64,000 nt of DNA from Opisthorchis felineus (lineage: Eukaryota; Platyhelminthes; Trematoda; Opisthorchiida; Opisthorchiidae): contig SJOL01003040.1 of assembly GCA_004794785.1 (NCBI GenBank), positions 1,330,526 through 1,394,525 on the forward strand, written 5' to 3'. The translations under genes and the position numbers were made by a program. Position 1 is the first letter of the stretch, and each line of letters opens with the position of its first letter. Shown one piece after another: positions 1 to 9,800 of the stretch. The notes under the pieces are model-generated. The model did no database searches, had not been told where the DNA came from, and saw only the letters and a list, made by a program, of their open reading frames with translations.

Positions 1-112
1 GGAAGCACTTTTCCAAAAAAACTGGGAACAACGATGAAGGTCGACGTCTCTCAGGAACGAAGTAACTCGAAACACCATGCGCAAAACTACATAATTTGTG
101 TCAAACCAAACG

Positions 113-568
113 ATGCCTTGTGAACCGGTCAGAATCCACAACAAAACAGAAGTGGCAAGCAGATCATTCAAACCAAAAAAGAGAGCTACTAAGGATAGAA
201 GGTTTCTGCCAACCAACAAGAAGACTGGCTGGAAAGCAACGTACACGAAAGATGAAATGCACCAATGGGAAAAAAGGAACAGAACTACTGAAACGGTGTA
301 CCAGGGAACCAGCTGGGTGCAAGATAGTCAAGCTAAAACAAAACCCAAATCTGGAAGAAAACAGTCAATTTTAAAACAGCAAATCACTTTGCAGACACCA
401 GCTGCTTTTCAGAAACTATACGAACGCAAACAGAAGTGGGGGAAGTACCAGCTTAACCACGCGCTGACCATGTCCCTTTGTATGGTGGCGAAAAATTTAG
501 AAGCCAGCAACGAAGATCGATGGACAGATCGACAGCAGCCTAATCAAAGGCCCCGATTAGTTATTTAG
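113..568 (+). CDS. Unassigned basic ORF, 151 aa
   Basis: An open frame of 151 codons starts at the first ATG after an in-frame TAA at 92-94 and ends with TAG at 566-568. The predicted protein is rich in Lys, Arg, Gln and Thr and has no motif, membrane segment or signal peptide that I recognise. The DNA is A-rich and a second frame is also open over 96-374, so chance openness is a real possibility. It converges on the minus-strand mucin-like gene, whose stop codon at 561-563 overlaps its end. No function is proposed; it may be spurious or an exon of an unseen gene. Confidence 0.22.
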   Translation: MPCEPVRIHNKTEVASRSFKPKKRATKDRRFLPTNKKTGWKATYTKDEMHQWEKRNRTTETVYQGTSWVQDSQAKTKPKSGRKQSILKQQITLQTPAAFQKLYERKQKWGKYQLNHALTMSLCMVAKNLEASNEDRWTDRQQPNQRPRLVI

Positions 569-617
569 TTATTCTGAGTTCTCCACGAACTTCCTTTTTA
601 CGAACACAACCGGAAGA
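561..617 (-). CDS. Short terminal exon of the mucin-like gene
   Basis: On the minus strand the acceptor at 618-619, preceded by a CTTTATTACAAAACAG context, opens an 18-codon frame starting SSGCVRKK and ending with TAA at 561-563. The upstream donor at 677 leaves phase 0, so the frame continues directly from the mucin-like exon across a 60-nt intron. The same intron ends and the sequence CTTCCGGTTGTGTTCGT recur in the copy at 33.9 kb, which supports this exon being real. The tail is basic and gives no clue to function. The acceptor choice is inferred by eye. Confidence 0.42.
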   Translation of the reverse strand, partial: SSGCVRKKEVRGELRITK

Positions 618-677
618 CTGTTTTGTAATAAAGGTAACAGGTTAAAGGGACCATTCGTTTTGGATACACAAACCTAC

Positions 678-1453
678 CTGGACTTTAATGTCTTCATAGC
701 CGGACATGTATTCAACAGAGCAATGATGGTTGTAAGCTTCGGACCAGAAGAGACCTCTTCTGTGCCGTTCCAAAAAACCGAAAACTTTTTGAGTGATGGC
801 GTTTGGGGAAACAAGGCTTTCAGAGGTTCTCCGGGTCGTTGTAGTCTGGTCAGTTGTGGAAGTGGATATGGCAGAGGAAGGGATGGTGGGAATATTCGCT
901 GTCGTGTTTACCACCTTCTCAGCAGTGGCGGAAGATTTAGCTGTGGTGACTGTGCTAGTTACCTGAGTAGTGGTAGTTATTGTAGTGGCGGTATGTGTTG
1001 TTTCGGGGGATGTATCTGTTGATGTTTTGACAGTGATAAGTTCAGTAGCGGTGGATATAGATGTTGCCGTTGAGGTATCAGTAGGTGTTATGACTGCGGA
1101 TTCATCTGCAAACGATCTATATGTGGTTGTTTTGGTGGTGATAGGTATGTTGTCGTTGAGTCCTGTTGTCACTGTTGTTGTGCTAGTTACGGCAGGGGCT
1201 TTAATTGTGGCTCTTTCGTTGTAGATAGCGATACTGACAGGATATTTAGTCGTGGCTGTTTCAGCAGTGGAATCTGAAGTGGCTAGTGATATGTGTCTAC
1301 TTGTTGTTGTAGTGGTCGCCGTAGTGATGGGAAACTTGGTGGACATTTCGACTCCGGGTGTTGCTGCCCTTAGTCTGTCAGTGTCAGTTGCGAGTGTGTT
1401 GATTTTGTTGGGTGCAGATGATGTCGGGGGGATGTCGGTATTACCAGACGTAC
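678..1453 (-). CDS. Mucin-like Thr/Ser-rich exon
   Basis: An uninterrupted frame of 258 codons runs between a clear acceptor (pyrimidine-rich tract ending CTCTTTGCAG) and a donor CAG/GTAGGT. Threonine is the commonest residue, in runs such as ITTATTTTTTSRH and TATTITTTTQVTSTVTT, with Ser, Ala, Val and occasional acidic residues. This is the composition of an O-glycosylated mucin-type stalk of a secreted or surface protein. The C-terminal part changes to a compact segment containing FLERHRRGLFWSE and EYMSGYED. The frame also runs open upstream to 1514 (MAVSRKLICRASF...), but that stretch looks like intron. The 2-nt entry phase matches the donor of the exon at 3566, giving a junction ..DCS-G-TSGNTD. 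A decayed inverted copy lies at 33.3-34.0 kb. Low-complexity openness is the main caveat. Confidence 0.6.
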
Positions 1454-1600
1454 CTGCAAAGAGCCAGGAGTAAGTGAAAGAAGCACGGCAAATAAGTTTC
1501 CTAGAAACAGCCACCCGTGTCTCTGTTATTCTACTAACTGATTACATCCACTTTTAGACACAGACAATGCTAACGCGGTGTTCTTGCTTCACGTCTGTGT

Positions 1601-1634
1601 TTATATATATAGTGTATATATATTATATATATAC
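1601..1634. repeat. AT-rich TA microsatellite
   Basis: An interrupted (TA)n tract. It lies in the presumed intron upstream of the mucin-like exon and has no other visible feature. Confidence 0.8.
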
Positions 1635-3565
1635 TTATTACAGGGGTCAGTATTTTACTCGGTGATGCATCAGTCCCATAACCTCTACTCGATTTGTGGT
1701 TAGGTCCGATAAGTATCCTCACCAAACTGCCGTGTCACCAGTAGCAGTGCCGTATAGGTCCTTCTCGTCGGATAGTTTCCTGAGATTCAGCAGTCAGTTA
1801 TCCCGTCAGAAATATGAACCCACCTGAATCAGTTGCATCGCGAAAGCTTTCAGGGAGTGTGCAAACAAAAAACAGCCAACTTCAACTGACTGAACGTGGA
1901 AGGGTGTATCTGTGGAATTTCAGCTGTCTCAGCACCAGGTCAAACAGCACAATATTTTGGCCAAACTGAATGATAAAGCGCACCCATTCGTACGGACAGT
2001 CAAAATATTGTGTATCTGTCTTATTGCTATTGTGAAGTAAAACGCGCATACTATCACGTCTTACAGCATTCATCTAAACCTTAAAGGGCCGTATGGTAGA
2101 ATAATGAAGTAACATAGCTGTGGAATTCAGCAACGCGACTCATAACGTCGTTGCTATTGTTGTCATACAGCCAGTGTCGAGATGGTACACACTGAATCAT
2201 GTGGACCAACTGATGGAAAATACCTGATTCGGGTGACTGGTAGTGAGGAACTACCGGGTTATAAATTACAAAAGTCGGTTTGCGCTACTCCATGTCAGAC
2301 GATAATGGAGAGCAAAAATTGAAGAACAGTGACTGAAACTACACAGTGTGGCCACCAGCTGCTGAAATATTTGAAAGGGAAAAAAGGCCTGCCCTCCTCG
2401 AGATCATATCTGAGGTGCCTGCACAAAACCCGTCACTCAAGGACGTGAACATCAAAAGTCAGTGCAGAAGAATGACCAAGTTTTGTATTTTTGATGAGGG
2501 ACAACAGCTCGTGCAGGATGCTCTTTCATGAAAGGGGATTGCTCGACTATAAGAGACGTTGTTAACCATCTCCCCAATTCGAACACTGGTCCTGCGTTTC
2601 TCCTGGGAATATGCTTTGTCGGAGTGAGTTAGCCGTCACGCTTTAGCCAGACTACTTATTTGACGGCTGTCTGACTTTCTGTGCTGGGTTTGTTTTGGAT
2701 GAGGTTTGCAAAGGACGTTTGGTCAGTCTCGTTGATGATGTCTTGTTTGATAATTATGAGCAGGTATGTTAACCTCAGTGGTTTTATTATGTATGGATAC
2801 TTGGCTCTTGAACTTTTTCTCTAGAGTCATGGAACTATTTGCCATAAGTCCCCACCCCTCCGCTTCGTTTTCACCCTTTACTTGAGCCTTCTGCTCCCAT
2901 TGTTGTGTGGCACTTAAGCACCAGCTTACATTGCTGGTGTATTGCATGTATGGCGAAGATGGTTATTGCGGTACCTCTTCTTCAGATGGCTACTCTATTT
3001 GGAGAGATACAACTCATTTTCTACCACGTGGGGCTTGTTTTTCTTATGAGACTGGACAAATATTTGTCCTCGCACCGAATTCACCTGAATGCGATCAGTG
3101 TCCGCCGGATAACACGCGCTCATTTGTTGGACCCGAATATGAAGGCCGCTTCATTCAGGTTACTTTAATTATACAGCCAAACGCACCCAGTTTGTTTGCT
3201 TACCGACGACTGCAATAACGGTTCCCGTATATAGCTGAGTGAGATTTATCTGATTCACCCTCAACTTTTTATTGGTCAGCCTTTATGCGGATATAATGAG
3301 AAAAATTCATGAATTCATTGCGGGTGTATGACACTGGACATTTTGTGGAAAACTGTGAAATAATAATGATACTAAAGTTTTGTTTGGACAAACTGGCCAA
3401 ACGAGTTGACAGAGTCAAAAGTATTCTGCAAAATTTCCGAATTTGGTTTCCATTAAAAAAGTGAGCAAGAGAGAATATTCTAGTGTTTTCGAGATAGGAC
3501 AATTCTTGACGGATGTTGTTGGATTGCGGATCGCTTGCAATTTGGCAAACGCAACGCATACCTAC

Positions 3566-3899
3566 CAGAACAGTCGGCGGTTTCGCGAAAGGTAATGTTC
3601 CTTCCTCTAAAAGACTTTATAACTGAATCTTTGGAGCGCCGATACATCGTAGTCACTACGAACTCAAGATAGTGAAAACTGTCCCTCATGAGTCCATGTT
3701 CTGAGGGTTTTAGATTGACGACAGCTACCACAGCCATTGGTGGACCGCGAGTAATGCGCCAACACGTATACCGTGTATAATCTGTGGTGATTAAGTTGAC
3801 TAATCGTGAAGCCAGATGAATCGAGTATTCTGAGTGACCAAAATTAAATCTTTGATGAGGTATGTAATCGCAATTTTTTAGCGGATGCTCACTCCACAT
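3566..3899 (-). CDS. Candidate exon upstream of the mucin-like exon
   Basis: A minus-strand frame of about 110 codons ends at an excellent donor (TTCTG/GTAGGTATG) in phase 1. The mucin-like exon at 1453 begins with two bases that complete that codon, so the two join in frame across a ~2.1-kb intron. The segment has scattered cysteines, N-glycosylation-type NIT, and alternating hydrophobic and charged residues such as AVVAVVNLKPSEHG, compatible with an extracellular domain. The start is uncertain: a TAA lies just upstream, ATG is at 3897-3899, and a weak acceptor ends at 3892. No family is recognised. Confidence 0.33.
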
Positions 3900-4123
3900 A
3901 ATTTCCACAACATTTTAACTTCCAAAAATAAAAGCTCATGCTTCACTGGGCATTTTATTTACCCCAACCTATTTCTTGGTCCACATGTAGTCCCCTGCTT
4001 TTCCAGTAAGCTCTAAGTTTCTACAAAGAATGCTCCGTATTCTGCAAATATTTGCTTCCGAAACTTGTTGATATATAAACTCCCTACAAGCCGACTCAAC
4101 GGAATTGGACATGTTTCAGTCAC

Positions 4124-4216
4124 CGAAAATATTTTCCAAATTTTGGAGCCTCCTAGCCCACCAACGAAGATCCCCGTAAAATTTAGGGTTGGGTTCAAAC
4201 CACTGAGGCATGCAAC
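4124..4216 (-). CDS. Small exon after a 52-nt intron
   Basis: After the 211-nt exon at 4269-4479 a 52-nt intron (4217-4268, GTTACG...AACCAG) is followed by a 93-nt frame beginning GCMPQWFEPNPKFYG, rich in aromatic residues and very unlike random translation. Entry is in phase 1, matching the preceding donor, and exit at G/GTGACT is also phase 1. Very short introns like this are common in flatworms. Downstream, a frame GSLYINKFRKQIF... could follow after another short intron and ends with TAG at 4013; whether the gene stops there or continues to the mucin-like exons cannot be settled from sequence alone. Confidence 0.36.
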
Positions 4217-4268
4217 CTGGTTAAAATATGTTTTATGGGATCGTAAGATTGAACAAAGTCAACGTAAC

Positions 4269-4479
4269 CTTGTTGTTTATTCTGACAGAGTGCTGGATTA
4301 ATTGAATGGACAAAATAATCAAGTACCTTAAACGTTTCAAATTGGAGACACATAGGGCCATCGACATGCCCAAAAGCAGTTTCAATTATATCGTTGCAAA
4401 GATTATATAGTGCGTTTGCCCACTGTTCTGAAGGCTTCAGAGTAAAATGTACTTGCGAATTTTGATAGAACAAAGCTAC
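4269..4479 (-). CDS. Internal exon, receptor-like extracellular region
   Basis: A strong acceptor (CTTTCCTCCCTACACAG) at 4480-4481 and donor AAG/GTTACG bound 211 nt of open frame, entering in phase 0 and leaving in phase 1. The peptide includes SEQWANALYNLCNDIIETAF, PMCLQFET and PALCQNKQ, with three cysteines. The amphipathic ALYNLCNDIIETAF segment is of the kind found in the second lobe of ANF_receptor ligand-binding domains, but the match is by impression only. It joins in phase to the exon at 4860-4930 upstream and 4124-4216 downstream. Confidence 0.43.
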
Positions 4480-4859
4480 CTGTGTAGGGAGGAAAGCCCC
4501 TCGCCGCGGAGTTGTTTATTACAAAACACCAACCAAACGGTTACAGACTGTCGGACAGGAAAGTCACTCTCATTTGCACGTTGTTTTTAAAAACTGAATA
4601 TCCATCTTCTTCTTGAACGCGCCTTCTTGAACTCTCCTGGATATCCATTGACTACCACGCAATTTTAAACGAATGCTGCAAGGCAGTTCCACAAATTCCG
4701 TAATAAATCCCACCTACCATTAGATCAAGCCGTAGTTTGTCCATGCACATAATACCTTACAACAAACTACCTTTTCTCATAAGATAGTTGCCCTTTTGAA
4801 AGCTCTATCTTTACAGATTCCTATTTTAACACTTCGGAATGGTTTGGCGCTACCATTAC

Positions 4860-4930
4860 CTTGGTATGGACGAAAGTCTTATAGAGTCTGCAGCCCTGAA
4901 TATGTACTCCGAGAAATGCTATGGGCAACG
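4860..4930 (-). CDS. 71-nt internal exon
   Basis: The segment begins after AACAG with two bases that complete the phase-1 codon of the exon at 5097 and ends at a strong phase-0 donor (CCAAG/GTAATG). The peptide reads LPIAFLGVHIQGCRLYK before the last residues. Only this frame is open and its phases fit both neighbours, which is the main support. The acceptor tract is mediocre (TTTCTCT lies about 25 nt upstream). Confidence 0.35.
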
Positions 4931-5096
4931 CTGTTATTTCTTATCGGAATCCCAGAGAAACTGGCGGTGACTAGGTCCCCACATGGACCACGTAATTAGT
5001 ATCGTTATGTTAGTAACTCTACTGTGATTGCTTCCTGGTAATTTTTAGGTGACTTATTGCATTTCGTGAACATGATTGCAAATGGGTGAGCTTCAC

Positions 5097-5181
5097 CTGT
5101 GAATGTGAAAGTGCAGACCACTACCTCAGCTTCTTGGACTGTCCTGTTGTAGCCAGCGATTTCCGTTTCTGGGTCGTGAAC
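5097..5181 (-). CDS. 85-nt internal exon, receptor-like
   Basis: Bounded by acceptor AATGTAG and donor TTCACAG/GTGAAG. The open frame reads VHDPETEIAGYNRTVQEAEV then VVCTFTFT, with an NRT sequon. A helix followed by a short hydrophobic strand with cysteine resembles the 'A-x-x-VVV-C' strand of receptor ligand-binding (periplasmic-binding-protein type I) folds. It enters in phase 0 and leaves in phase 1. The plus-strand ORF over the same bases is treated as its shadow. Confidence 0.4.
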
Positions 5182-5429
5182 CTACATTCTAAACGACGTC
5201 TGGATTACTTTATAATATCAGGAATATGCTGCCGTGAATCACTCACAATCAAGACGAAAGACGAAAAAAGAACCATCTTACGAACTGTTCAGATTCCTCC
5301 CAGTGCACGAACTGCTGAGAGGATTCATGTTTTTTTTTCTCCGTAATTAAAATACACACAATCTTCAACGTAACATCATTAGAAGTCACCTTATGAACTA
5401 GAAAAACCCATCGAATTTAATGTGTGTAC

Positions 5430-5770
5430 ACAATCTGTTGTGGGAATTTAAGTACCATTTGCATTGGAGAGACGACCAGACAACTGAAAATGCGCGTTGA
5501 ACTGCAGAAACGTCTTGCACGTTTTCCGCTCCAAAAGCCTTTGCCATCCCAAAATAGGAGAAGAACGCAGCCTGTACGCCGTGATGTATGACCACAAGTT
5601 TTGACCAATCAGATTCAGTCAGTTCACAAAGGCCGTACAACGCAGGTGGAACGGAGTATGAGGAAGCTTCGATAACTCATACGACCCACCTGTGTTAATC
5701 AGGATAACGGTCGGTCCACACGAGCCAGTGTGGTCAGGGATTATAAAAAGAACCAACAGCATGGCGAGCT
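5430..5770 (-). pseudogene. ANF_receptor-like ligand-binding segment, frameshifted
   Basis: Two overlapping minus-strand frames together look like one domain. The first contains CGPTVILINTGGSYELSKLP then HTPFHLR; the second contains LYGLCELTESDWSKLVVIHH and YFGMAKAFGAENV. In ANF_receptor (receptor guanylyl cyclase/natriuretic receptor) domains a strand ending in '..TFxR' is followed by a helix and a 'W..LVVIHH'-type strand, which is the order here. The switch lies at about 5640 and is what a single missing base would give, so the locus is either decaying or carries a sequencing error. Exon limits are not certain: a strong acceptor-like ATTAACACAG occurs just upstream. Family assignment is tentative. 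Confidence 0.36.
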
Positions 5771-6329
5771 GACTTTGTTTGAGCCAACACAAGATTGATT
5801 GTCCAACCTTCACCAATCAGGCAGCATCTTGAAAGCTAACCGCGCACCAGTATACACAAGTTAAACCCTGTTTCTCCTGTTCTTTATGGTCTCGACTCAG
5901 CTGCCTCTGGAAAAGGTCGTCTACGGTGATCGAAATTTAACTTACAAAGACCTGCACTTACCGTTGTTTTTTTTCCTCAGTGATCAAGCGCACAACTCAT
6001 TCTACCTAATTCCTGCTGAATGCGGTACGGATATTTTTGCATTTCTCGGACATCCCAGAGTTTCCGGCTATAAAATTTGGTCTGCAAGCGTCTAAATTCC
6101 TAATATATGGAACGAGTCACCAAGGGAGAACACAAGTGACACAAGTCGGTGTCATTAGTGAGCCTAACTTGACATGATAATTCCCTCTTACTCCATCCAT
6201 GTACTTTTGATCTCCACCTGTTTTGCTCATATGTACACGCCATTCACATTGCCACAAAGCCCGTCCTGTCCAACAATGGGATATTAGCATGAGTGTGTGT
6301 GAATGTGCGCACCTGACCTAGTTACTTAC

Positions 6330-6481
6330 CTATGCTGAGCATTTCCTGACTTGTTCTGTCATGATTTCCGAGTAATCGCACCGCCAATCAGAATCACTAG
6401 AATGGCCTCGGAAGCGACTACTGTAACGCAGACTACCAACCGAACATTCAGTCGGCCGTTGTTTGGTTTGCGGAATTGCCA
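6330..6481 (-). CDS. Candidate 152-nt exon with ideal donor
   Basis: Acceptor GACCGGCACATTGCAG and donor CATAG/GTAAGTAA are both good. One frame encodes a hydrophobic stretch (LVVCVTVVASEAILVILIGG) that would make a transmembrane helix but meets TGA before the donor; another reads GHSSDSDWRCDYSEIMTEQV and meets TAG at the last three exon bases. Neither passes cleanly through, so this may be a decayed exon or a non-coding exon of the same minus-strand locus. Confidence 0.3.
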
Positions 6482-6899
6482 CTGCAATGTGCCGGTCAGT
6501 GACAGACTTGCGCATTTGTTGACGCCCCGAATGTGGACGATTAATATTTCCCGTATAACTTTGCTCACCTCTGTGAATATGGAACCGTAGACTTTCGAAT
6601 CCAATTATTCCTTTTGCTATTTGGGATCGTCAAACCTACGAGTGACTCAAACTTCCGTTTCGGGAAGCTCAGCAGTCAGGGAAAATTACAAAAATTGCCA
6701 GACGGATAAAAATACGTAAGTCGATATTGACGGTTAGTGTGCAGCTCATCGTGGGTTGGTTCGTGTTCACTTCTACGATATCGATCATCCTCAAGGTTAA
6801 GCGATGGCTGTTCAATTCTTGCATTATGTACACAAGTACTGTCCACTCACCAAGCAAACCGCACTATGGTACACGGACCCGCTCTACCTGATCTCCACT

Positions 6900-9800
6900 A
6901 ATCTATATCTACCTCTATTAACTTTAAACCTTGGCGTACGGGTGATAAGGACTGAGTATACAAAAACTGTTGAGAAATAAACAGACTAGCGATGATTCTT
7001 CTTGACCGGCTTCACCACGTATACCTAGATGAAAAAGCTTGAATTCCGGGAAACACATTTGATGAGGCAAAAAGAAGACTTTTATGCGCCTCCCAAAATC
7101 CACCGATGAATGCCTCAAGGCTATCCAAATTCCAATTGCTAGATGTCAGTGTATAACGAAGACGGCCCTCGCCACATTGACATCAAGGATCCTTAATTCA
7201 GCGGTGGTCATTTTCGATCTGAAAGAAATTGGCTGATGAACTTTGAGTAAATGTTGCAATAGTCAGTGACGAAAAATGTCCTAATTGTAGAACCTTGTAG
7301 CCTACTGGACCGCTGCAATGACGCAGAGAGCCTGTCATCGTAGTAGTATGATTCTTTCATGTAGGACTTATGCAGTTTTAAACTTGATCAGCGCTTTGAA
7401 ATGGAAGCACACAGGTGGTTCACAAATTTGGGAGTGTGAGGGCATTCCAAATCCCACTTGCGCTATTGCTAATAAGGTTGAAGGTGACCAAAGGCTTCTC
7501 AAATTTGGAGACACATCAGGCAGACGTAGTTGTCTAACTCACATGAATAATATTTTTACCCTACATTAATTGGCAAATCAGTGTTTGATGCCCCATTTGG
7601 TACGTAGGTGAAAAAGAATATCGATGATTAATCCGAGACTCAGGCAAAATAATTGAATACACCGTTAGCGAGTTGCTAAACAGTCTTCAGCAGCATTTTC
7701 GGAAAGACATTTGGATATACTGGATGACCCTTTGAACAGTATATTAGGTTGAAGCACACCATGAACGGGAGATTCGCCTGAGTTTCATCCAGATGCCTGA
7801 ATGCAATTTGTGAATGAACGTCTAAACTCATCAGCTTTAGACTATCTATTCCGAGATGGCTGGGAATAATCGCATCTCAGCATCGCGATGCAGCGGTACA
7901 CAGACCAACTCACCTAATTATGGATTCCCTTCACAGCAAGACGATTGAAGATAGGTCCGTTTGTTGTCCGGATTTAAGTCCTAACTAAAATCCCTTCGGT
8001 CAACTAGCGGGAAGGATTTACCTGTGTTCCAGTGTGTTTCATGCACTGAATGGTTTGGGGGTAACTATCACACACAAGTCTTATAGATCAAAATTTAAAG
8101 TCATATGAATGGTGCCAAAAGGCATCAAGAAAGAATGTATTTTTGGGGACAGAGTTTTTGCTAATTTCTGCGGGTTTTTTTCAGCGGCCGTTTCAGCCTC
8201 TTTGGAACCACATGAAGAATACATTCAACCAATTCCAAGTTGAAACCCTGTGTCCCATGAGCATTCCAAATCTGATTGTCTTTGTTTTTGAAAGGCCCCA
8301 TAGATTGAAGGGAAACAACGTCTCGTGAAGTGTATGCGTAAATAGTCGGAGGACTTAACAAATCGTCATTTGTTCTTAGGAGTGGAGTACAATAAATGAT
8401 AGAAAGGTCGTTCATCAGTATTTGAAGACAACATAGTGTCTGACTATGGTGAGGAAACTCCAAAGCAAAGCTTTGGAGTAAAATTAAGGCCCACTAACAC
8501 GAAGAGGTATATCGAAACTCCAGATAGGGGAATCGGTAACGGTGGGGTGTGTGTAGTCACTACTCACTAATAGTCACTAGAGTATATATTACCTTGTCAA
8601 AAAAAGTAAAGCTGTGCTGCATTAAAGCAGGACTAGAATATAGGAACTTACCACCATGCGTTGCCATGCAAGTACCATGAGATGTCAACGGTGACAAATC
8701 TGTGAAAAAAGGAAGAATATCCATAGATTGTGTTGTTGTGTTGTGTTGTTGTGTACGTGAGATTTCTTCAAACAAACTGGGAAATTTTCACAATTCGGTT
8801 GTACTTGAAAAAGTCCAGTGCTAGTTTCTTGTTCCTTGTGAAACACCTTACCTGAAGTTATCACAGCACTCTCAAAGTGTAAGCAAAATGCTCCAAGAAT
8901 CAATGCTTAACACAGTCACACCCAGGAAATAACCTAATTTCGGATGGCCTTCGTGAGGAAGATTACCGCGCTGGTTCTCATCATTCACCGTGCCGAGCAG
9001 GGTGGGGCATGGGAAGCGTAACCAGAACCACAGTTTTGTGAATACAAATATGTTGGTGCTGTACTACCACTGTTACTTTGGCAACAACCGCTTGAATTTG
9101 GTGTACTGTTGGTAATATATGCCAATCCTGAAGGAGATCCCGTTTCGACGGCCCCTCTCCCTTGGAGGAGACCAAAGTAATGTTTCTCATCAACCAGCAT
9201 GTTAAAAGAAATTCGTAACAGGGAGGTCAGCTCACGGCAACCGCAGAAGTGGTTTTTATTTCGTGATGTTCCCTCATGTATGCGGTTTTAAACAATTTTC
9301 GCGACAACCACTGAATTCCAAGCATTAAGTCGCACGTACACACTGACACTTCTGTTGAATAATCAATCACTAGACAATCGCAATACAAAAATCAGCTTGG
9401 GCATTCAAATTGAATCTATTTTTTATGGTTTACACCCCCTACTCTATGTATACAGTAAAAGCCAACGTCTTATTGCTTAGGTCTACCTTAAGGGACATTT
9501 CACCTAGTAAAGTGGAACGCCTTCGCGTGTTCGGATGTGATAAGTCAGGTGTGGTCAGCGTGCATTGGTAGGATAGTGGTAACACAATAGTCGAGCACGT
9601 CAGGGGTTAAAGTCACAGAATGGCAAGAATATGGACTTCAGATGGGTTCTAGCAAAAACGGAACTTGAGTCCAGTCCTTTCCCCATCTGGTAAAAACGAA
9701 CCAGAACACTTGCATCAGAGTACTAGTTAAATGACCAATAAAAGTAAGTTATGTCGACGCAATTTTTGTAGAGTGACCCTAATCTGTTGGCATACTTTGC

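Noticed and set aside
660..1473. Plus-strand Val/Gly-rich ORFs opposite the mucin-like exon
   Set aside because: They are the complement of ACN-rich threonine codons; splice sites and the paralogous copy support the minus strand.
1601..1636. TATA-rich stretch as a promoter
   Set aside because: It is a TA microsatellite; nothing links it to a transcription start.
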